From CAVVNC01 sp963750015 (GTDB lineage Bacteria > Desulfobacterota > Syntrophorhabdia > Syntrophorhabdales > WCHB1-27): a DNA stretch of 64,000 bases. The stretch spans positions 1 through 64,000 of the forward strand of contig CAVVPU010000241.1 in NCBI GenBank assembly GCA_963750015.1, written 5' to 3'. The position numbers and the translations under genes are program-made. The notes below the pieces were generated by a model. That model had not been told where the DNA came from and searched no databases. It saw only the letters and a list, made by a program, of their open reading frames with translations. Positions 25,087-33,246 of this stretch are shown here, one piece after another (position 1 is the stretch's first letter; every line of letters begins with the position of its first letter).

Positions 25087-25115
25087 ATTATATAGGTTTA
25101 TAGAGCGAACCGCAA
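25087..25115 (-). promoter_or_regulatory. Predicted promoter of the NYN-LOTUS gene, placed for a leaderless start
   Basis: On the minus strand TTGCGG (25110-25115) is followed after 17 nt by a perfect TATAAT (25087-25092). The start codon begins at 25080, six bases after the -10 box, so transcription should start on the ATG. GAAGG between the box and the ATG would not be transcribed in that case. Confidence 0.6.
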
Positions 25116-25236
25116 GGGAGGGCTTCCCGGGAACGACAACGGCTTAAGCTCGGGCGAATATGGACGATAATCAGTTACGGCAACGTTAACCCTGAAAGAA
25201 CCGACGACTAGTTGCCCGTCCGATTAGGCGAGACCC

Positions 25237-27117
25237 ATGGAACCGAACCAAAAACCAGAAAAAATGGCCGTCTTCTACGCGACCATATCGGCTTCTCAGT
25301 CGCATGGGCATCTGGGCTACGCTGAGGGGATCAACACGATAAAAGAGGCCCGGGGCCTCATCATGCAAACCCTCGCCGAGCGGCGAGGGCGAATCACCAA
25401 GTCGAGCGAGGATACGATCGCAGCGTGTCTCCCTGATGGGACGGAAGCGCTCAAGGCAGCCATCGCCATTCAACGGGCCGCCATAGACAACCGTGACAAG
25501 AAGGCGCCCCTCAACGTCCGTATCTTCATTGACACGGGGGACGGAACAGTCAGCGAAGAGGACTTTCAGGCAGAACTGATGGGCTTCGCGGCCAGGGCAG
25601 CGGACGCAGCGAGATCCGGCCACATCTATGTCTCGACCGAGACATACAACAGCACCCAGGGAATGAACGCTCTGGAATTCAGGCCTTTCGCTGTGGCGGA
25701 GCCCGTCAGGCAAGGCCAGCAGCCCTACTATGATGTGGTCTGGCACCCTGAAACGGACTGCACGCCCGGGGGCACGGTTTCGGCTGAGACCCTCAAAAGC
25801 GGAGCAGGCAGATCAACCCTCTTCCTTCACGGCTCGGCCTTGCTGTCAGGTCCCCACGGGCCTTGCTTCTACTGCGGAAGCGGAAAGCACAAATCGGCAG
25901 TCTGTCCCTCGAAGCAACTTCATTTTGCGACGAACGGGCTGGAGAGGCTCGGCCATCTATCGATGAACGAGATAAACCGTCTATTTTCAGAATATCTGAA
26001 CCAGATGGGGGAAGACCTGGGGCTCATCGCCGAGCCTGATTCGAAAGATGATAAGAACCTTACGTATCTCGCCCCGTGGGCCTTTTACGAGCTCAAGAGG
26101 GCTTTTCAGCTTCGCTTCCTCGACGTGATTTGGAATGCCTCGCCGAAGGAAGACTGGCACAAGGCCAGAGAAAGCAAGCGGGAGGGCTCCCCGGAAGGCG
26201 GCATGTTATGGCTGGCAAGGGATTGCATCAGGACCGCCCGTCTCGAAGAGGCCGAAGACCTTTTAAAGCGCTACGACAGAAAGAACCCGACCGACTACCG
26301 GACACTCTGCGGTCTGAGCTTTATCAAAATAGAGAAGGAAAACTACCTGACGGCCGCCGATTTGCTCTTGGAGGCCCTCAACCAGCCGACGACTCCCCTG
26401 CACAAGACCTATATCCTTCTCATGCTTGCACGGGTCCATGAATTCAATGCCGATCAGAGCAAGTCCGATGATCGGCTTAAGGATGCCCTGGGGATCGAGC
26501 CTTATTGTCCCGAGGCGACATTCGAACTGATCATCCGGTATTATCGCGGAAGACGGACCACCGATGCCACCAACCGTCTCATTAAGCTCATCCACATTTG
26601 CAGAGAGTATTATACGGCAGCGCTTATTGCGCCTGAATTAGCAAAGTATCAGGAATTTTTCTCCCCGGAGCTCGAGAAGATGGTCGATAAGGCCCGGGGG
26701 GAGGCACAGGTCGTGGCGGATGAGACGGAAAGATCGGTTGCCGTTTTGAAAAGCTTTGCTGGTGAGAACGATACCGATGTCGCCCAGGTTCTTTCGGAGC
26801 ACCAAGAGATGGTCGAACTTATGGCGAGGCAGGAAGCTCTCTTCAACTACGACGGCATAGCAGAGACGGGGCAGAGGATTAGGGAACGCTGCAAGGAGAT
26901 AGAGCAGGAGCGGGCCAACCACATGGTGAGAGTGATTGGCAGACAGGAGCTCAGAATAGGGCAGATGCTGCAAAGTACCAGCCAACCGCGGAAGACCAGG
27001 AGTCTGCTTCAGCCGGTCATCGACCGGCTTACGCGGCTTAGAGAAGATTTGCAGGCGCGCGCACCGGTCGCACCCTGCCTCATCCAATGCGAGGAGATGA
27101 CGAAAGAGACTCGATGA
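25237..27117 (+). CDS. Cyclase-like domain, CCHC zinc knuckle and helical-repeat protein
   Basis: A 626-residue protein with no single family match that I know. Residues ~10-170 follow the class III nucleotide cyclase homology fold (RGRITKSSEDTIAACLPDG, then AALKAAIAIQRA-like and AARAADAARSGHIYVS), but the metal-binding Asp of the first strand is absent (AVFYATISAS), so it is likely not a cyclase. Residues 210-223 are a perfect CCHC zinc knuckle (C-x2-C-x4-H-x4-C: Cys210, Cys213, His218, Cys223). The rest (~240-620) is helical with TPR-like stretches (LCGLSFIKIEKENYLTAADL). The architecture suggests a binding or scaffold protein, perhaps for nucleic acid; that is inference. Confidence 0.7.
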   Translation: MEPNQKPEKMAVFYATISASQSHGHLGYAEGINTIKEARGLIMQTLAERRGRITKSSEDTIAACLPDGTEALKAAIAIQRAAIDNRDKKAPLNVRIFIDTGDGTVSEEDFQAELMGFAARAADAARSGHIYVSTETYNSTQGMNALEFRPFAVAEPVRQGQQPYYDVVWHPETDCTPGGTVSAETLKSGAGRSTLFLHGSALLSGPHGPCFYCGSGKHKSAVCPSKQLHFATNGLERLGHLSMNEINRLFSEYLNQMGEDLGLIAEPDSKDDKNLTYLAPWAFYELKRAFQLRFLDVIWNASPKEDWHKARESKREGSPEGGMLWLARDCIRTARLEEAEDLLKRYDRKNPTDYRTLCGLSFIKIEKENYLTAADLLLEALNQPTTPLHKTYILLMLARVHEFNADQSKSDDRLKDALGIEPYCPEATFELIIRYYRGRRTTDATNRLIKLIHICREYYTAALIAPELAKYQEFFSPELEKMVDKARGEAQVVADETERSVAVLKSFAGENDTDVAQVLSEHQEMVELMARQEALFNYDGIAETGQRIRERCKEIEQERANHMVRVIGRQELRIGQMLQSTSQPRKTRSLLQPVIDRLTRLREDLQARAPVAPCLIQCEEMTKETR

Positions 27118-27163
27118 AATCGAGACGTCAGTTAAGGCCATAGACTCTAATCACGCCTTCTTT

Positions 27164-27421
27164 ATGATGTGGGGACGATTTTCCAAAGATATTATCGTCG
27201 CCTTTTTCGTGACTGCGACTGCCGGCCTGGTGCTGTTTCCGGGGGCTATGAGCCTCCTTGAGGCCTTAAAGCCCGAATTTGCTCCGCTTCCGACATCGGA
27301 GATCTGGGGTGCCCAGAAGGCCATCCTTCTGTCGGGAGGCCTTTTTGCCCTCATGTTTGCCGGCTTTCGCGCATACATGCTGCGACACAATCCCGAGAAG
27401 GATGATACAGCGAAGCGATGA
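27164..27421 (+). CDS. Small two-helix membrane protein, function unknown
   Basis: An 85-residue protein with two hydrophobic segments (IIVAFFVTATAGLVLFPGAM, and AILLSGGLFALMFAGFRAYM) and a charged C terminus. The first ATG at 27164 is used; a second ATG follows directly, and no strong ribosome site is visible. It lies 46 nt after the cyclase-like gene and could be cotranscribed with it. No family recognised. Confidence 0.55.
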   Translation: MMWGRFSKDIIVAFFVTATAGLVLFPGAMSLLEALKPEFAPLPTSEIWGAQKAILLSGGLFALMFAGFRAYMLRHNPEKDDTAKR

Positions 27422-27498
27422 GGCCTACCCCAAGGAGATCGAGTTAGGCCACCACAGTCGGTCGGAAAAAAACCTGCGATTTCCCCTATCGATTATGA

Positions 27499-27600
27499 TA
27501 TAATCAGACTCTTGTTTCGTGCGCAAGGCCTCGGGGCGAGGCGCTTGTGTAGAGGCTTTGGAAGACACATATAAAAAGTAGGTGCCTCGCCGGGTGCCCG
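27499..27600 (+). other. Structured stretch upstream of tRNA-Arg (possible small RNA)
   Basis: A perfect TATAAT (27499-27504) without a convincing -35 box is followed by sequence able to pair GGCGAGGC (27535-27542) with GCCTCGCC (27584-27591). Smaller hairpins are possible downstream. It may be the tRNA leader or an independent small RNA; it does not match 6S, SRP or tmRNA features that I know. Confidence 0.25.
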
Positions 27601-27651
27601 CAAAAGGATGTCCACCTAGCGAGGGCTCTTCAATAACAGAATAAAACAAGT

Positions 27652-27725
27652 GCCCCCGTAGCTCAGGTGGATAGAGCACAGGATTCCTAATCCTGGTGCC
27701 AAGTGTTCGAGTCACTTCGGGGGCA
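27652..27725 (+). tRNA. tRNA-Arg (anticodon CCT)
   Basis: A complete 74-nt cloverleaf. Acceptor GCCCCCG/CGGGGGC, bases TA at positions 8-9, a D arm with GCTC...GAGC, anticodon stem CAGGA/TCCTG around loop TTCCTAA (anticodon CCT), and T arm AAGTG-TTCGAGT-CACTT. The discriminator is A, the CCA end is not encoded, and a T run follows immediately. Confidence 0.92.
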
Positions 27726-27744
27726 CTTTTTCCATGTCTTGTCT

Positions 27745-27780
27745 TCCCCTGTAACTTGAGGTGGATAGCGCGCAGGATTC
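27745..27780 (+). pseudogene. Fragment resembling the 5' half of tRNA-Arg
   Basis: About 20 nt after tRNA-Arg, CCCCTGTAACTTGAGGTGG then ATAGCGCGCAGGATTC resembles the acceptor-to-anticodon-stem part of that tRNA (GTGGATAG-GC-CAGGATTC in register). The remainder cannot fold as a tRNA. It may be a decayed duplicate or a remnant of integration at the tRNA. The interval up to the next gene (27962) has nothing else I can support. Confidence 0.4.
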
Positions 27781-27961
27781 GAACTATGAGAACCAGGACA
27801 CCCGTTGCCAAAGGCAGATGTTGACCGGAAATAGCCTTTAGTCGCTGGGATCCTCTCTGTTTGGTTGGTTCCCTCGGGGCTCGGCAATAAAACCTTTCCC
27901 GAAAACTCACCTGGTGCTAAAGTCTAGACAGAAGCTCAAGACTACATAAAGAGGAGGCAGC

Positions 27962-28810
27962 ATGACCGGTATACGTCATTTTCCCCACGTCATGAGTCTG
28001 GTTTCAGGTGGAATTCTTTTCTTCACAAGCCTCTCTTTGGTCCCCGCGGCGGGAACGGCCTATGCTCAAGAGGCTTTTAGCCCCACTCCGAAAAATGCGC
28101 AAGACGCGATTGACATGCTGGTTATGGCAAACAGGATCCTCGCCCTCGAAGGCATCTTCGATGCTTACGGCCATGTGAGCATCCGGAACCCGGAAAACCC
28201 GAACACTTTCTTTATCGCCAGAGCCATCGCACCTGAGCAGGTGACGAAGAAGGACATCCTGGAGCTTGATCTCGACGGGAACGTGGTGACGAAGACCTCC
28301 ATGAAGCCTTATCAGGAACGTATCATCCACGCCTCGATCTACAAGGTGCGGCCCGATGTCAACTCAATCATCCATGCCCATCCCCAGCCGATCATCGCAT
28401 TTTCCGTCTCGGGGGTTCCCTTGCGGCCGATATCGAACAGCGGCGCCAAGTTCTTTCCGAGCGTGCCTGTCTATGATGAGTACGATTTCGTATCGCCCGG
28501 CAACACGGGTATGCTCGTGACGACCAAGGACCAGGGTGAGCGCCTGGCGAGACGTCTCGGCTCGGGGCTGGCAGTGCTTATGCGAGGCCACGGCTATACG
28601 GTTGTCGGGTCCACCGTGCCCGGCGCGGTCGACAACGCCATCTCTCTTCGTGACAACGCGGTGATGCTTCTCATGGCGCTCCAGCTCGGAAAGCCCAAAT
28701 ATATAAGCCCGGAGGAGACCAAAAACGTAAATAAGGGAGGCGGCGCTCCCGACCGTCCCTGGAACGCGTGGGTTCAGCGGGTGAAAAATGCCATGGCCGA
28801 CATGAGGTAA
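27962..28810 (+). CDS. Exported class II aldolase/adducin-family protein
   Basis: A 282-residue protein with a signal peptide (hydrophobic core LVSGGILFFTSLSLVPAAG, likely cleavage after AYA) followed by a class II aldolase domain. Zinc ligands typical of fuculose-phosphate-aldolase-type enzymes are in IIHAHPQP and MRGHGYTVVG; YGHVSIRNP near the N terminus matches the phosphate or substrate loop, and YQERIIHASIY the following helix. Relatives are normally cytoplasmic, so export is notable. GAGGAGG precedes the ATG. A second exported enzyme follows 107 nt later on the same strand. The substrate is unknown. Confidence 0.85.
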   Translation: MTGIRHFPHVMSLVSGGILFFTSLSLVPAAGTAYAQEAFSPTPKNAQDAIDMLVMANRILALEGIFDAYGHVSIRNPENPNTFFIARAIAPEQVTKKDILELDLDGNVVTKTSMKPYQERIIHASIYKVRPDVNSIIHAHPQPIIAFSVSGVPLRPISNSGAKFFPSVPVYDEYDFVSPGNTGMLVTTKDQGERLARRLGSGLAVLMRGHGYTVVGSTVPGAVDNAISLRDNAVMLLMALQLGKPKYISPEETKNVNKGGGAPDRPWNAWVQRVKNAMADMR

Positions 28811-28917
28811 GGAAGAAATTTACCCTGTGAGATTCCCAAAGGGCCGGCTTCAAAACTCAAAACTGATCATAATCGGTAAGGTTTCCCGGAGGGGACCACA
28901 AGAACAAGGAGGTACTT

Positions 28918-29790
28918 ATGGAAAAAATTAAGGACAAGAGAACGATGGTTCTCTACGATAGGTACAGTCACGGTCTTATCGACCGTCGCGAATTCCTGAA
29001 GAGGTTATCGGTCCTCACGGGGAGTGCCGTAGCCGCCAGTGCCCTTCTCGTCTCTTTTGACGGAAGCTTAGCCAGAGCAGAGGTGGTTTCGAAGGATGAC
29101 CCTCGCCTCTCTATTGAAGATGTCGTTTATCGGGGTGAGACGGGCGGGGTGCATGCATTGCTCGCCCGGCCGAAAGGAGACGGAAAATTCCCGGGCGTCG
29201 TTGTTATCCATGAGAACAGGGGTCTCACCCCTCATATCGCCGATGTGGCGAGAAGAGTAGCCCTGGAAGGTTTTCTCGCCCTTGCCCCCGATGGCCTCTC
29301 GCCTCTCGGCGGAACACCTGAGGACGAGAATAAGGCAGTGGAGCTCATAGGCAGACTCGACCAGGAGTCGACGATAAAGAACTTCGTTGCAGCGGTGCGC
29401 TACCTGAAGAGCCACCCCCTGTCAACCGGCAAAGTCGGGGTCGTCGGCTTCTGCTGGGGCGGGGCCATGGCAAATCAGGTGGCCGTTAACTCCCCTGACG
29501 TTTCTGCGGTAGTCCCCTACTACGGAAAGCAGCCGGCTTCGGAAGACGTTCCCCGGATCAAGGCGTCCCTGCTTCTCCATTATGCAGGGCTCGACGAAGG
29601 CATCGACAAGGGCATCCCGGCTTTTGAGGAGGCCCTTAAGAAAGCTTCCATAAATTACAAACTGTACATGTATGAAGGCGCTCAGCACGCCTTTAACAAC
29701 GACACGAATATCAGCCGGTATAACAAGGAGGCTGCCGACCTCGCCTGGACGCGGACCATCGCTTTCTTCAAGGAGAAGCTCAAGCCGTAA
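28918..29790 (+). CDS. Exported dienelactone hydrolase-family protein (Tat signal)
   Basis: A 290-residue alpha/beta hydrolase. The N terminus has a twin-arginine-type signal (IDRREFLKRLSVLTG, Arg23-Arg24) and a hydrophobic stretch ending SLARAE. The mature part carries the dienelactone hydrolase triad: Cys179 in GFCWGG, Asp226 in AGLDEGID and His257 in GAQHAFNN. The family hydrolyses enol-lactones and other esters. Tat export implies folding before transport to the periplasm. AAGGAGG precedes the ATG closely. It follows the exported aldolase-family gene and may share its promoter; the two may act on the same external substrate, but this is inference. Confidence 0.9.
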   Translation: MEKIKDKRTMVLYDRYSHGLIDRREFLKRLSVLTGSAVAASALLVSFDGSLARAEVVSKDDPRLSIEDVVYRGETGGVHALLARPKGDGKFPGVVVIHENRGLTPHIADVARRVALEGFLALAPDGLSPLGGTPEDENKAVELIGRLDQESTIKNFVAAVRYLKSHPLSTGKVGVVGFCWGGAMANQVAVNSPDVSAVVPYYGKQPASEDVPRIKASLLLHYAGLDEGIDKGIPAFEEALKKASINYKLYMYEGAQHAFNNDTNISRYNKEAADLAWTRTIAFFKEKLKP

Positions 29791-29817
29791 GCCGCCATTC
29801 GAGGGGGGCCACGCCTC

Positions 29818-30681
29818 TCACTTCCCCATGCAGCATTTCTTGTACTTGCGGCCGCTGCCGCAGGGGCATGGGTCATTGCGGCCGATCCGTGTACCCCTCG
29901 GCACGCCTTTGACCTCGGCCGCGGCGCGGTCTGCTTCAGCGTTCCGACCCTGCGAAAGGGCGGCCACCTCATTGACGAAGGGGCGGCAATGGGTAAAAAA
30001 ACGCCTGTATCCCGCGCACAGGTAATTGAGTCCTCCCTCGCCGTCCGCCGTAAAAAGAAAACGGTCCTTCGGACATCCGCCGTTGCACATGGTAAGTACG
30101 TCGCAGGCTTTGCAAAAGCGAGGGAGGGAGTCAAGCTTGACCCGGCCGAAGGCCCTCTGAGCCGCTGCCTCGAGCAGCTCGACCAGGGGGGTTTCCCCGA
30201 TATTCCCCAGGCAATGTTCTCGATCGACGAAGTGGTCACAGGAATAGAAGTCGCCCTTGTGCTCCACCACCGGTACGTCGCCGCAGGTCTTTCGAAAGAT
30301 ACAGAGGCCATGTTCCCTGCCGAAGGCTGTCGAAATCGCCTCCTCGAAGATCTGAACATTGATTCTGCCGATGTCCTCTTTCACCCACTCATCGAAAATG
30401 ATGCAGAGAAAATCACCGAAGGCTGTGGCAGGGACCGAACGCGGGCTTACGCCCGAGTTGTCCGCTCGTTCCACGAGGGGCAGAAACCCGAGGAAAGCCG
30501 ACCCTATCTCCTTGAAGAACCGATACACCTCACGGGGGTGATGCACGTTTTGGCTATGCACCACGCACAGCACGTCGCAAATGATGCCGTGTTGCCGCAG
30601 AAGCTGGTATCCCCGCATTGCCTCTCCGTGCGTGGGCAAGCCCGTTGCGCTCACGCGAAAGCAGTCATGGAGTCTTTCGGG
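29818..30681 (-). CDS. Anaerobic sulfatase-maturase-like radical SAM enzyme, C-terminal part (frameshifted)
   Basis: This frame continues the radical SAM gene that begins at 31070. It runs ERLHDCFRVSATG, HGIICDVLCVVHSQN and then the SPASM region with cysteines for two auxiliary clusters (GDFYSCDHFVDREHCLGNIG, FCKACDVLTMCNGGCPKDRF). The protein ends in a SEC-C zinc motif (RNDPCPCGSGRKYKKCC). The frame is open upstream to 30735 but the sequence is only family-like from about 30681. It is convergent with the hydrolase gene. Together with the N-terminal part it is a full-length maturase split by one missing base. Confidence 0.82.
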   Translation of the reverse strand, partial: PERLHDCFRVSATGLPTHGEAMRGYQLLRQHGIICDVLCVVHSQNVHHPREVYRFFKEIGSAFLGFLPLVERADNSGVSPRSVPATAFGDFLCIIFDEWVKEDIGRINVQIFEEAISTAFGREHGLCIFRKTCGDVPVVEHKGDFYSCDHFVDREHCLGNIGETPLVELLEAAAQRAFGRVKLDSLPRFCKACDVLTMCNGGCPKDRFLFTADGEGGLNYLCAGYRRFFTHCRPFVNEVAALSQGRNAEADRAAAEVKGVPRGTRIGRNDPCPCGSGRKYKKCCMGK

Positions 30682-31070
30682 CCGTCCAGGCTGATGCCGA
30701 CGGCAAAGCCCTCCGAGGCGAGAAAACGACACCATTCTTCATCGAGGAGAGTGCCGTTCGTTTGGATACCGTTGATTATGCGTCTGCCGGCAGCCCGATG
30801 CCTGCGCTGGAGCTCCACTATTTTACGAAAATAGTCTATCCCGAGCAGGGTCGGCTCCCCTCCGTGCCAGGAGAAGCGGATAATCGGGCCGGGGGAGGCA
30901 TCTATGTGCTGGACGATGTAGCGCTCGAGGATATCATCAGGCATGCGAAGAGCCTTACTCTTCCCGTAAAGTTCTTCTTTCTTCAGATAGTAACAGTAAC
31001 GGCACCGGAGGTTGCAGGAAGGGCCGGCCGGCTTGACAAAAACCTGAAATTCACGGCACGCTTTGGCCAT
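30651..31070 (-). CDS. Anaerobic sulfatase-maturase-like radical SAM enzyme, N-terminal part (frameshifted)
   Basis: The N-terminal 139 residues hold the radical SAM motif CNLRCRYCYYLKKEELY (CxxxCxxC) and RFSWHGGEPTLLGIDYF, both typical of anSME enzymes, which convert a Cys or Ser in sulfatases to formylglycine. At LDGPKDSMTAFA the frame ends early; adding one G to CCCGAAAG near 30679-30681 continues it as GPERLHDCF into the C-terminal part. Intact sequence on both sides points to a recent mutation or a base-calling error. No sulfatase gene is in the window. The ATG at 31070 gives a normal N terminus (FQVFVKPAGPSCNLRC). Confidence 0.85.
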   Translation of the reverse strand: MAKACREFQVFVKPAGPSCNLRCRYCYYLKKEELYGKSKALRMPDDILERYIVQHIDASPGPIIRFSWHGGEPTLLGIDYFRKIVELQRRHRAAGRRIINGIQTNGTLLDEEWCRFLASEGFAVGISLDGPKDSMTAFA

Positions 31071-31202
31071 CAGCCATTCCCCTTAACGAGGCGAACCCGA
31101 TCGGCGATTGACGGATCGGCTGGCGGCCACCCACCGAGTGTGGAAGAATTGACGGAGCCGGTCAAGGAGTAGAGGTCTATGATTGGGGCCTTCTTCTGAT
31201 CA

Positions 31203-32234
31203 TCATCCTTCATGCGGCGTTATGATGACCTTGAGACACTCCTTTCCTGCGCTGGCGGTCTTGAATCCTTTCATTATACCGTCAAGTCCGTATCTGTGGG
31301 TGATCATATCGGTCACTTCGACGTTTCCGGACCTGATCAGTTCCAGGGCCTGCCGGTTGTCGATTGGGGCAGCGCCATAACAGGTCTTGAGCCTGATGTC
31401 ATTCCTCCAAAAAGGAGTGAGGTCCATCTGGAGCATCTCCCCGGGATTCGGCACGGCGAAGAATAGAATGGTTCCGCCCGGGTCGATCGTTTCTAATGCC
31501 TGTTGAGCCGCGGAAAGGACTCCCGCGCAGACTATCACCTTGTCAGCGAGACGGCCTCCGGTTATCTTTCGTATCGAACCGGCTATGTCCGCGTCGGCCC
31601 GGATCGACTCTTTCGCCCCAAATCGTTTTGCCGCCTCCAGCCTGTATTCGTCGATGTCCGTTGCGATAATGGTACCGGCGCCGAGAGCGCGGGCCGTTTT
31701 GATCATAAGAAGCCCCGCGAGCCCGCAGCCCAGAACCAACAGGGTGTCGCCGGGTTTCAAATCGACTGCCCTCAACCCCCTCACCACTGTCCCCAAAGGC
31801 TCGATAAACGATCCCTGCTCAAAGGAGACATTGTCCGGGAGAAGCAGGGTGCCCGTATCGATGCTTCTTCCGGAAACCCTCACGTATTCTGAAAACCCGC
31901 CCGGGTCGAAATTATTCTTCGTCTGGAAAACCGGACACGCTGTTTCATGGCCTCCGAGACACCAGTGGCACGTATTGCAGGGAACATGGTGTGTGGCAAA
32001 GACTCTGTCGCCTAAGGCGAACTCCTTGATCTCATGGCCGAGGGCGACCACCTCTCCGGCCAGCTCGTGGCCGAGGACGAGGGGGGCTTTCTTGATACGG
32101 TACCATTCGAGCACATCACTGCCGCATATGCCGCTCGCCATGACCTTGACGAGGATGTCCCTCGCGCCGACCTCAGGCATCGGCAGCTCTTCTATCTCCA
32201 CCCTGCTGTTGTTGTAGTACATTCCGACCCGCAT
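31203..32234 (-). CDS. Zinc-dependent alcohol/polyol dehydrogenase (medium-chain family)
   Basis: A 343-residue medium-chain dehydrogenase. Catalytic zinc ligands are in GICGSDVLEW (Cys) and LGHELAGEV (His-Glu). The structural zinc loop has cysteines in VPCNTCHWCLGGHETACP. NAD(P) binding is by VLGCGLAGLLMIKTA followed by an acidic residue in IIATDIDEYRLE, which favours NAD. It resembles sorbitol or threonine dehydrogenases. It starts 6 nt after the LsrF-like aldolase gene stops, so the two form an operon and probably act in one pathway for a sugar or its phosphate. The exact substrate cannot be read from the sequence. Confidence 0.9.
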   Translation of the reverse strand: MRVGMYYNNSRVEIEELPMPEVGARDILVKVMASGICGSDVLEWYRIKKAPLVLGHELAGEVVALGHEIKEFALGDRVFATHHVPCNTCHWCLGGHETACPVFQTKNNFDPGGFSEYVRVSGRSIDTGTLLLPDNVSFEQGSFIEPLGTVVRGLRAVDLKPGDTLLVLGCGLAGLLMIKTARALGAGTIIATDIDEYRLEAAKRFGAKESIRADADIAGSIRKITGGRLADKVIVCAGVLSAAQQALETIDPGGTILFFAVPNPGEMLQMDLTPFWRNDIRLKTCYGAAPIDNRQALELIRSGNVEVTDMITHRYGLDGIMKGFKTASAGKECLKVIITPHEG

Positions 32235-32240
32235 GCTACC

Positions 32241-33131
32241 CTACCCTCGCCTGATCCGCTCTTTCTCCGTCAGGAAGAAGTCGTAGGCCGCTTTCGGCTT
32301 TACGTTCTCGTGCACCACCTTCCTTATCGCCTGGATCATGGCAATAGGTGAGTCGGATTGAAAAATATTGCGCCCCATGTCGACCCCTGCCGCTCCTTCC
32401 TGAATGGCATTGTGAGCCATGGTCAGGGCGTCGAGCTCGGGAAGCTTCTTGCCTCCTGCGATAACGATGGGAACCGGGCACGAGGCGGCGACCGTGTCGA
32501 ACCCCTCCTCCACATAATAGGTTTTCACGTAGGTGACGCCCAGCTCCGCAATGATCCTGCAAGCCAGTCGCATGTATTTCGCGTCCCTCGCCATATCCTT
32601 ACCCACTGCCGTGACGCCCAGGGTCGGGATGCCGTAGCGGTTGCCCATGTCGACGAGACGGGTCATGTTGTGCACCGACTGTGTCTCCATCTTACCGCCG
32701 ATGAAGACCTGGACGGCCATGGCAGACACGTTCAGCCGGATGGCTTCATCTATATCGATGGCGATCTGCTCGTTGGAGAGATCGCTCAGGATGCTCGGTC
32801 CTCCGCTGGCCCTCAGGACTATGCCCTTGCCGAAAGTGGGAGGTATGATGGTTCGCAGGATGCCCCGCGTAAGCATAAGAGTGTCTGCGTAAGGCAGAAG
32901 GGGCAGGATGGTAACGTCCACCCGTTCGAGGCCCGTGGTGGGACCCTGAAAATACCCATGGTCGATGGCCAGCATGACTGTCCTGCCCGAAGTTGGGTCG
33001 AATATCTTCGAGAGGCGGTTCTTCATCCCCCAATCGATGGAATTGCAACCTTTCAGGAAGAAAGCCTCGCACTTGGCAGGAGTATCGACATAGAACTCCT
33101 TTTCCTTTTGAGAATCATCTGCTTCTGGCAT
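32241..33131 (-). CDS. LsrF-like class I aldolase/thiolase (DeoC/FbaB superfamily)
   Basis: About 296 residues from ATG 33131, with AGGAGT upstream; an earlier start at 33182 would add 17 residues. It is strikingly similar to LsrF, the thiolase for phosphorylated autoinducer-2 products: LDWGM-like IDWGMKNRLSKIFDP, TVMLAIDHGYFQGPTTGLER, AVGKDMARDAKYM, VKTYYVEEGF (Schiff-base Lys) and VPIVIAGGKKLPE with GVDMGRNIFQS. No other lsr genes are present, so a different aldol reaction, such as that of related dideoxy-heptulosonate synthases, is possible. It is the first gene of an operon with the dehydrogenase at 31203-32234. Confidence 0.87.
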   Translation of the reverse strand: MPEADDSQKEKEFYVDTPAKCEAFFLKGCNSIDWGMKNRLSKIFDPTSGRTVMLAIDHGYFQGPTTGLERVDVTILPLLPYADTLMLTRGILRTIIPPTFGKGIVLRASGGPSILSDLSNEQIAIDIDEAIRLNVSAMAVQVFIGGKMETQSVHNMTRLVDMGNRYGIPTLGVTAVGKDMARDAKYMRLACRIIAELGVTYVKTYYVEEGFDTVAASCPVPIVIAGGKKLPELDALTMAHNAIQEGAAGVDMGRNIFQSDSPIAMIQAIRKVVHENVKPKAAYDFFLTEKERIRRG

Positions 33132-33200
33132 GATTATGGACTCCTGTTCGTATTTTAGTGAACTATTACACGGAAAGACCATATTGTCAATCTATTGCAT

Positions 33201-33246
33201 GGGGCTCGCGTCGCCCCCTCCGTGGGCAAAGCCCACGGAGCCTCCC
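33201..33246 (-). repeat. Repeat family A, copy 2
   Basis: Read on the minus strand, this matches 12284-12330: GGAGGCTCC, a 10-bp stem with TTT loop, GGAGGGGGCG, then GAGCCCCAT. The stem here is CTCCGTGGGC/GCCCACGGAG (33218-33240), while copy 1 has CTCCATGGGC/GCCCATGGAG: the A-T pair is replaced by G-C on both sides. Repeat family B copy 1 begins directly beside it. Confidence 0.75.
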
